This document shows positions 48,568 through 53,438 of a stretch of 53,438 nucleotides of DNA, one piece after another. Positions within the stretch are counted from its first letter, which is position 1. Each line of letters opens with the position of its first letter. Below the pieces are notes generated by a model. The model saw only the letters and a list, made by a program, of their open reading frames with translations. It did no database searches and was not told where the DNA came from. Origin of the DNA: an uncultured Clostridia bacterium. GTDB lineage: Bacteria; Bacillota; Clostridia; Oscillospirales; Oscillospiraceae. The stretch lies in NCBI GenBank assembly GCA_947307255.1, contig CAMZIO010000009.1, positions 1-53,438 on the forward strand, read 5' to 3'. The translations under genes and the position numbers were made by a program.

Positions 48568-49935
48568 ATGGAGCAGGAATACCCCGTTTTTACCGCGGAG
48601 ATGAAAAAAACGCATAAGCTGCTCATCCCCAATATGGCGCCGGTGCAGTTCCGTATCCTTGCCGCTGCCATGGAGCGTGAGGGCTATAACGTGGAGCTGC
48701 TCGGCAACTGTGGCGCCCGCGTGGCGCAAGAGGGGCTGCGCTTCGTGCACAACGACACCTGCTATCCCGCGCTGCTGGTCATCGGCCAGTTTCTCGATGC
48801 ACTTAAGTCGGGGAAATACGATCCCGCGCATACCGCGCTGATCATCACGCAGACGGGCGGCGGCTGCCGTGCCTCGAACTACATATTTCTCCTGCGCAAG
48901 GCGCTCGTGCGCGCGGGCTATGGGCAGGTCCCGGTGCTGAGCCTCAACTTCTCCGGGCTGGAAAAGGGAAACAGCCTGCCGATGACCGTGCCCTTTGCGC
49001 GGATGCTGCTCGCCGCGATCTACTATGGCGACCTGCTGACCGCACTGCGCGCACAGACCGAGCCGTATGAAGAAAATGCCGGAGACGCAGAGCGCTTGCA
49101 AGGGAAATGGCTTGACAGTATTTGCGCGCAGATCCGCAGCGGAAAGGGCTATTCCCAGCGCGCAATGCGCCGCACGATGCCGCGCATTGCCGCAGCGTTT
49201 GCCGCGATAGCGGTCGACCGTAGCCGCAAGAAGGTCAAGGTCGGCGTGGTGGGCGAGATCTACGTCAAGTATTCCCCACTCGGCAACAACGATCTGGAGA
49301 GATTTCTCGCCTCGCAGGACTGCGAGGTCAATCTGCCGGGCTTGATGGGCTTCGTGCAGTACTGCGCGTACAACGTCTCCGAGACGGCACGGCTTTACGG
49401 CGGGACGTTTTTTGAAAAACATATCTCTGACGTTGTCCTGTGGTACATCGGCCGCATGGAGAAGGTCATCATTTCCGCGCTGCGCGACAACGGCTATCAC
49501 GCGCCGCTGCCGTTCCGGGAGCTGCTGCACCAGGCAGACGGTATCATCGGCCGCGGAAACAAGATGGGCGAGGGCTGGCTGCTGACCGCCGAGATGGTGG
49601 AGCTGGTGCGTGCGGGCTATGAGAATATCATCTGCGCGCAGCCCTTCGGCTGCCTGCCCAATCACATCTGCGGCAAGGGCATGATCAACAAGATCCGCGA
49701 GGCCTATCCCACCGCCAACATCGCCCCCATCGACTACGACCCCAGCGCTACGCGCGTCAACCAGGAAAACCGCATCAAGCTGATGCTTGCCGTCGGCCGC
49801 GAGCGGCTGGAGGCGCAGAGCGCGCCGGAGCAAGCCGCCGCGCAGATGACCGTCATACACGGCGGTGTGAAGCGCAGAAAGCGGGGAAGCGCCGGTAAGG
49901 AGCAGAAAGAATTCAAGCGACCCATCGCGGTTTAA
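48568..49935 (+). CDS. 2-hydroxyacyl-CoA dehydratase family protein
   Basis: The 455-residue protein resembles the HgdB/FldC-type dehydratase subunit: HNDTCYPALLVIGQF, TQTGGGCRASNYIFLLRKAL and QPFGCLPNHICGKGM, with Cys that could hold a [4Fe-4S] cluster. It starts three bases after the activase stop with GAGGAGG. Together with the activase it equals the single-chain proteins of about 1,400 residues found in other Clostridia, as I recall. Substrate unknown. Confidence 0.87.
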   Translation: MEQEYPVFTAEMKKTHKLLIPNMAPVQFRILAAAMEREGYNVELLGNCGARVAQEGLRFVHNDTCYPALLVIGQFLDALKSGKYDPAHTALIITQTGGGCRASNYIFLLRKALVRAGYGQVPVLSLNFSGLEKGNSLPMTVPFARMLLAAIYYGDLLTALRAQTEPYEENAGDAERLQGKWLDSICAQIRSGKGYSQRAMRRTMPRIAAAFAAIAVDRSRKKVKVGVVGEIYVKYSPLGNNDLERFLASQDCEVNLPGLMGFVQYCAYNVSETARLYGGTFFEKHISDVVLWYIGRMEKVIISALRDNGYHAPLPFRELLHQADGIIGRGNKMGEGWLLTAEMVELVRAGYENIICAQPFGCLPNHICGKGMINKIREAYPTANIAPIDYDPSATRVNQENRIKLMLAVGRERLEAQSAPEQAAAQMTVIHGGVKRRKRGSAGKEQKEFKRPIAV

Positions 49936-49946
49936 GCGACGAACGA

Positions 49947-49975
49947 AGCAGGAGCGAGCACGCTCCTGCTTTTTT
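49947..49975 (+). terminator. Intrinsic terminator after the dehydratase gene
   Basis: A 10-bp stem (49947-49956 with 49961-49970) with an AGCA loop ends in six T. Confidence 0.93.
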
Positions 49976-50033
49976 ATGAAGCGGTATGAAAGATGCGCCG
50001 TATTTTCTGCGGATGTTGTTTTGCTTTTTTCAA

Positions 50034-50062
50034 TTTACTTTTTTCGATTCGTGCGCTATACT
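50034..50062 (+). promoter_or_regulatory. Promoter of hflX
   Basis: TTACTT (50034-50039) and TATACT (50057-50062) have a 17-base spacer, in an AT-rich stretch. Confidence 0.65.
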
Positions 50063-50091
50063 ATAAAAAACTACATCTTTCAGGAGCTTTT

Positions 50092-51396
50092 ATGAACGAA
50101 ACTGTCATGGAAAACCCGCGCGACCGGGCCGTGCTGGTGGGGCTTGCCTCGCCGCGGCTGGACCGGAAGGAGAATGCCGACGAGCAGAGCATGGACGAGC
50201 TTTCCGCGCTGGTGGAAACCGCCGGCGGCGTGTGCGTCGGCGTCGTGCTGCAAACGCTTCCCGCGCCAAACCCGCGCACCTTCATCGGGGAGGGCAAGGT
50301 GGACGAGATCCGCGAGCTGGTAAAGTCGCAGGAGGCGACGATGGTCATCTTTGACAACGACCTCTCGCCCTCGCAGATGCGCGTGCTGACCGAAGAGTTC
50401 GGCGTGCAGGTACTCGACCGCAGCGGGCTGATCCTCGATATTTTCGCGCAGCGCGCGCGCACCAAGGAGGGCCGGCTGCAGGTGGAGCTGGCGCAGTATC
50501 AGTATCTGTTGCCGCGCCTGGTCGGTATGTGGACGCATCTGGAGCGTCAGGCCGGTACCAGCGGCAAGGGGCCCATCGGCTCCAAGGGCCCCGGCGAGAC
50601 CCAGCTGGAGACCGACCGCCGCCACATCCACCGCAAGATCGACAAGCTCAAGGACGATCGGGAGGAGGTGCGCCGCGTGCGCGGCACGCAGCGCGAACGC
50701 CGGCAGAAAAACGAGATCCCCGTCGTGGCGATCGTGGGCTACACAAACGCGGGCAAGTCGACGCTTTTAAACGCGCTGACCGGGGCGAGCATCCCGGCCA
50801 ACAACCGCCTGTTTGATACGCTCGATACGACCACGCGATTGCTGACGGTCAGCGACACGCTGGACGTGGTCATCTCCGACACGGTGGGCTTCATCCGCAA
50901 GCTGCCGCACCAGCTGGTCGAGGCGTTCAAGGCCACGCTGGAGGAGCTGGAATACGCCGATCTGCTGCTGCACGTGATCGACATTTCGAATCCCGAATGG
51001 GAGGCGCAGGCGCAGATCGTGGATGAGCTGATTGCGGAGCTGGGCGCCGAGCAGATTCCGTGTCTTCGCGTGTATAACAAGTCCGACCTGTTCTTCGGGG
51101 ATATCCGCCCGCGCGGCGAGATGAGCGTCAACATCAGCGCCAAGACGGGCGAGGGGCTTCCCGCGCTGATGGAGCGCATCGACCGGATCCTTGACAAGGG
51201 AAGTCGCCGCGTAACGATCCACCTGCCTTACGACAAGGCGGGTCTGGTGGATATGCTCTACCGCGAGGCGAAGGTCGAGCAGGTGGCCTATGCCGAGACG
51301 ATCGACGTAGTGGCGGTGTGCGTGCCGCGCGTGCTGGGCCAGATCAAGGAGTATATCGAGGGCTGCACGGAGAAGAAAGAGGAGTGGGAGACATGA
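50092..51396 (+). CDS. hflX: GTPase HflX
   Basis: The 434-residue protein has the N-terminal HflX domain (GEGKVDEIRELV, DLSPSQMRVL), the linker GSKGPGETQLETDRR and a G domain with GYTNAGKSTLLN (G1), DTVGFIRKLP (G3) and NKSD (G4). HflX binds the 50S subunit and rescues or splits stalled ribosomes. AGGAG precedes ATG 50092. Its stop overlaps the GNAT gene start. Confidence 0.96.
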   Translation: MNETVMENPRDRAVLVGLASPRLDRKENADEQSMDELSALVETAGGVCVGVVLQTLPAPNPRTFIGEGKVDEIRELVKSQEATMVIFDNDLSPSQMRVLTEEFGVQVLDRSGLILDIFAQRARTKEGRLQVELAQYQYLLPRLVGMWTHLERQAGTSGKGPIGSKGPGETQLETDRRHIHRKIDKLKDDREEVRRVRGTQRERRQKNEIPVVAIVGYTNAGKSTLLNALTGASIPANNRLFDTLDTTTRLLTVSDTLDVVISDTVGFIRKLPHQLVEAFKATLEELEYADLLLHVIDISNPEWEAQAQIVDELIAELGAEQIPCLRVYNKSDLFFGDIRPRGEMSVNISAKTGEGLPALMERIDRILDKGSRRVTIHLPYDKAGLVDMLYREAKVEQVAYAETIDVVAVCVPRVLGQIKEYIEGCTEKKEEWET

Positions 51397-51914
51397 GGCT
51401 GGAAACGAAGCGTCTGCTGCTGCGGGAATGGAGCGAGAGCGACGCGCCGGAGCTGTACCCCCTTGCGCGCGATCCGGACGTCGGCCCGCGCTGCGGCTGG
51501 AAACCTCATACCAGCGAGGAAGAAAGCAGGAAGATTATACGCGACGTGCTGATGGAGCCGAACGTCTGGGCGATCACGCTGCGGGAGAACGGGCGGCTCA
51601 TCGGCAGCATGGGCCTGCATCCGGTGGAGGGATGTCCCGACGACAAGGAGCTGGGCTACTGGATCGGAAAACCCTTCTGGGGCCGCGGCTATACGCCGGA
51701 GGCGGCGCGCGAGATGCTCCGCCATGCGTTTGAGTCGATGCACTGTCCCCAGGTGTGGTGCGAACACTTTGATTTCAATGCACAGTCGAAGCGCGTGATC
51801 GAAAAGTGCGGTTTCCGCTATTGCACGACGGCGGAGACGACGCTCAGCGACGGCGTGATGCATATCGCGCTGAGATATGTATTGACCCGCGCGGAATGGG
51901 AGGCGCTGCGATGA
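51393..51914 (+). CDS. GNAT family N-acetyltransferase (RimJ/RimL-like)
   Basis: The 173-residue protein has the Acetyltransf_3 pattern: RLETKRLLLREW at the start, ELGYWIGKPFWGRGYTPEA (acetyl-CoA loop) and AQSKRVIEKCGF. It transfers acetyl groups to an unknown amine, probably a protein N-terminus or small molecule. It overlaps hflX by ATGA, and its stop overlaps the next start. Confidence 0.9.
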   Translation: MRLETKRLLLREWSESDAPELYPLARDPDVGPRCGWKPHTSEEESRKIIRDVLMEPNVWAITLRENGRLIGSMGLHPVEGCPDDKELGYWIGKPFWGRGYTPEAAREMLRHAFESMHCPQVWCEHFDFNAQSKRVIEKCGFRYCTTAETTLSDGVMHIALRYVLTRAEWEALR

Positions 51915-52546
51915 GCGAGGACTATCTCGTTCCCTTTGCCGAGGGTGAAGCGGAATTTACGGAAAAACGCTCCCGTTTCATCGGCCGCGTGTTTTATGTG
52001 GAAAGCGAGGCGCAAGCGCGCGAGCGGATCGAGCAGGTCAAAAAGCAGCACTACGACGCGCGGCACAACTGCTGGTGCTATGCGCTCCACGATAGCGGCG
52101 CGGTGCGTTACAGCGACGACGGCGAGCCGCAGGGCACCGCGGGCCAGCCGATGCTCGGCGTTTTCCAGCGCGAGGGTGTGGAGAACGTCGTGTGCGTCGT
52201 TACGCGCTATTTCGGCGGCGTTCTGCTGGGCGCGGGCGGGCTGACGCGCGCGTATGCCAAATCGGCCAAGGACGCGCTGGACGCGGCGGGCGTCGCGCGG
52301 ATGAGCCTGTGGGCGCGCTATCGCGTCGCGTGTCCCTACGCGCTGTTTGAACGCTTTACGCGCCTGCTTGCGCCGCTGGGCGGCGTGGTGGAGGGCACGG
52401 ACTACGGCGCGGAGATCGCCGTTACGCTGCGCGTGCCGAAGGCCTGCGCGGGGGAGCTTGCCGCGGCGCTGACGGAGCTGTCCCTCGGCGCGCTCGGGGC
52501 GGAGCTGCTGGGCGAGGCGTTCCTGCCCGGCGCGCGCGAGCGGTAA
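51911..52546 (+). CDS. YigZ/IMPACT family protein
   Basis: The 211-residue protein shows the family signature EFTEKRSRFIGRVFYV, NCWCYALHDSGAVRYSDDGEPQGTAGQPML and VVTRYFGGVLLGAGGLTRAY. The family is conserved from bacteria to eukaryotic IMPACT, but the bacterial role is unclear. GGGAGG precedes ATG 51911. It is the last gene of the hflX unit. Confidence 0.93.
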   Translation: MSEDYLVPFAEGEAEFTEKRSRFIGRVFYVESEAQARERIEQVKKQHYDARHNCWCYALHDSGAVRYSDDGEPQGTAGQPMLGVFQREGVENVVCVVTRYFGGVLLGAGGLTRAYAKSAKDALDAAGVARMSLWARYRVACPYALFERFTRLLAPLGGVVEGTDYGAEIAVTLRVPKACAGELAAALTELSLGALGAELLGEAFLPGARER

Positions 52547-52730
52547 GGGCTTACCTTGCGCGCGGTCTGACCGGACGGCGGCTCCGGGGAGCTTTGGCAT
52601 GGATGATATGGCAAGACCAGGGAGTACAGTAATTGTGCTCCCGTATTTTTATAATTGCCGCTGGAACGTGCTGGGAAGACAGGGCGTCTGGGGCGTGAGG
52701 GTGGAAGGGGAAGCGGGTAAAGGAGGCCGC

Positions 52731-53327
52731 ATGAGTATTCAGATTTACGGCTATATCCGCGTATCCTCGCGCGACCAAAGCGAGGATCGCCAGCGCATCG
52801 CCATGCATGAAGCCGGGGTGCCGCCGGAGCACGTCTACCGCGACAAGCAGTCCGGCAAGGATTTTAAGCGTCCGGGCTACCGACGCATGATACGAAAGTT
52901 ACAGCCGGGCGACACGCTTATCATCAAGAGCATCGACCGGCTGGGCAGGAATTATGAAGAGATCTTGGAGCAATGGCGCGTCATTACGAAGGAAAAGTGT
53001 GCGGATATCGTGGTGCTGGATATGCCGCTGCTGGATACGCGGCGGGGGCGGGATCTGATGGGAACGCTGATTGCGGATATCGTGCTGCAGTTGTTGAGCT
53101 ACGTGGCGCAGACGGAGCGCGATTTTATCCGCCAACGGCAGGCGGAGGGCATTGCCGCGGCGAAAGCGCGGGGGGTCCGGTTCGGCCGCCCCGCCAAAGT
53201 GAGGCCGAAGGGCTTTGACGGGATTCGGCTGCGCTGGCTGTGTGGGGAGATCAACTCGCGCGCGGCGGCGGAGGCGCTCGGCGTGTCGCAAAAGACGTTC
53301 CTCAAATGGGCTTCCGAGCTTGTATAA
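52731..53327 (+). CDS. Small serine recombinase (resolvase/invertase family)
   Basis: The 198-residue protein has an N-terminal catalytic domain: YGYIRVSSRDQ with the nucleophile Ser near residue 11, then DRLGRNYEEIL and AQTERDFIRQRQAEGI, and a C-terminal helix-turn-helix (NSRAAAEALGVSQKTFLKW). Such enzymes resolve cointegrates or invert DNA. No partner transposase is in the window, and no res site is evident. AGGAGG precedes ATG 52731. Positions 52547-52730 hold no gene. Confidence 0.93.
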   Translation: MSIQIYGYIRVSSRDQSEDRQRIAMHEAGVPPEHVYRDKQSGKDFKRPGYRRMIRKLQPGDTLIIKSIDRLGRNYEEILEQWRVITKEKCADIVVLDMPLLDTRRGRDLMGTLIADIVLQLLSYVAQTERDFIRQRQAEGIAAAKARGVRFGRPAKVRPKGFDGIRLRWLCGEINSRAAAEALGVSQKTFLKWASELV

Positions 53328-53349
53328 AAGAGCATTCCTTTCTGCGCAG

Positions 53350-53438
53350 AGGAGATCGGTTTGAAACCGAACGATCTGCTGCACTGTTGCACAAAAAAAC
53401 GTTGTAGTTTTGTGCATATCTTACAAAATGGGGGGGGG
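53350..53438 (+). other. Hairpins and poly-G run at the window end
   Basis: GCACAAAA (53389-53396) pairs with TTTTGTGC (53408-53415), and CGGTTT/AAACCG forms a smaller palindrome near 53357-53369. The last eight bases are G. The hairpins may be terminator or recombination-site structures; the G run may be an assembly or sequencing artefact. Confidence 0.4.

Noticed and set aside
1..53438. CRISPR arrays, rRNA and tRNA genes
   Set aside because: I found no regularly spaced direct repeats, no rRNA sequence and no cloverleaf with a CCA end in the sequence, within the limits of reading by eye.

Overview
This window is a GC-rich (roughly 60 percent by eye), densely coded stretch of a chromosome from an anaerobic Gram-positive bacterium, most likely class Clostridia (Bacillota). 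The signs are strong AGGAGG ribosome-binding sites, GTG/TTG starts, a tyrosine T-box leader, a lipoprotein box, a flavodiiron protein, a 2-hydroxyacyl-CoA dehydratase-type activase, selenium-dependent molybdenum hydroxylase maturation genes, and an OLE RNA with its partner protein. I cannot name a genus. The last bases are a run of eight G, which looks like a contig end.

Layout. 1-6.0 kb: a four-component ABC importer (DUF3798 lipoprotein, double ATPase, two permeases) plus a small membrane-anchored protein, substrate unknown. 6.1-10.6 kb: a MATE efflux pump behind a structured leader, converging on a flavodiiron protein and a membrane MutS-like ATPase. 10.85-14.5 kb: a ferrous-iron uptake operon (feoA, feoA, feoB, Cys-rich FeoB-associated peptide) preceded by a consensus promoter and four evenly spaced palindromic operators. 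14.6-19.2 kb: ssnA-ygfK on the minus strand behind a leader with competing terminator and antiterminator helices. 19.3-19.9 kb: a rod-like RNA resembling 6S RNA and a DUF1292 gene. 20.1-22.8 kb: a class A penicillin-binding protein. 22.8-29.2 kb: selenium genes (xdhC, cysteine desulfurase, Se/S carrier, yqeC, yqeB, selD; then yedE and a TusA-like carrier).

29.2-33.6 kb: an M23/M50 peptidase pair recalling SpoIVFA/SpoIVFB, a TIGR03960/DUF2344 radical-SAM pair, and rpmE. 33.7-41.8 kb: OLE RNA, oapA, dxs, tlyA, nadK, argR, recN and a degenerate M28-like membrane protein, the characteristic OLE neighbourhood. 41.8-44.4 kb: a divergent XRE/zinc-ribbon regulator and T-box-controlled tyrS. 44.4-45.6 kb: a degraded mobile-element remnant with a frameshifted large serine recombinase tail. 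45.6-49.9 kb: an acyl-CoA dehydratase activase and its dehydratase-like partner. 50.0-53.4 kb: hflX, a GNAT acetyltransferase, a YigZ/IMPACT protein and a small serine recombinase.

How the parts fit: ssnA, ygfK, xdhC, yqeB, yqeC, selD, yedE and the two small carriers together describe purine-type catabolism by a selenium-dependent molybdenum hydroxylase, though no hydroxylase structural gene lies in the window. The best noncoding signals are OLE RNA, the ssnA leader, the feo operator array and the 6S-like rod.
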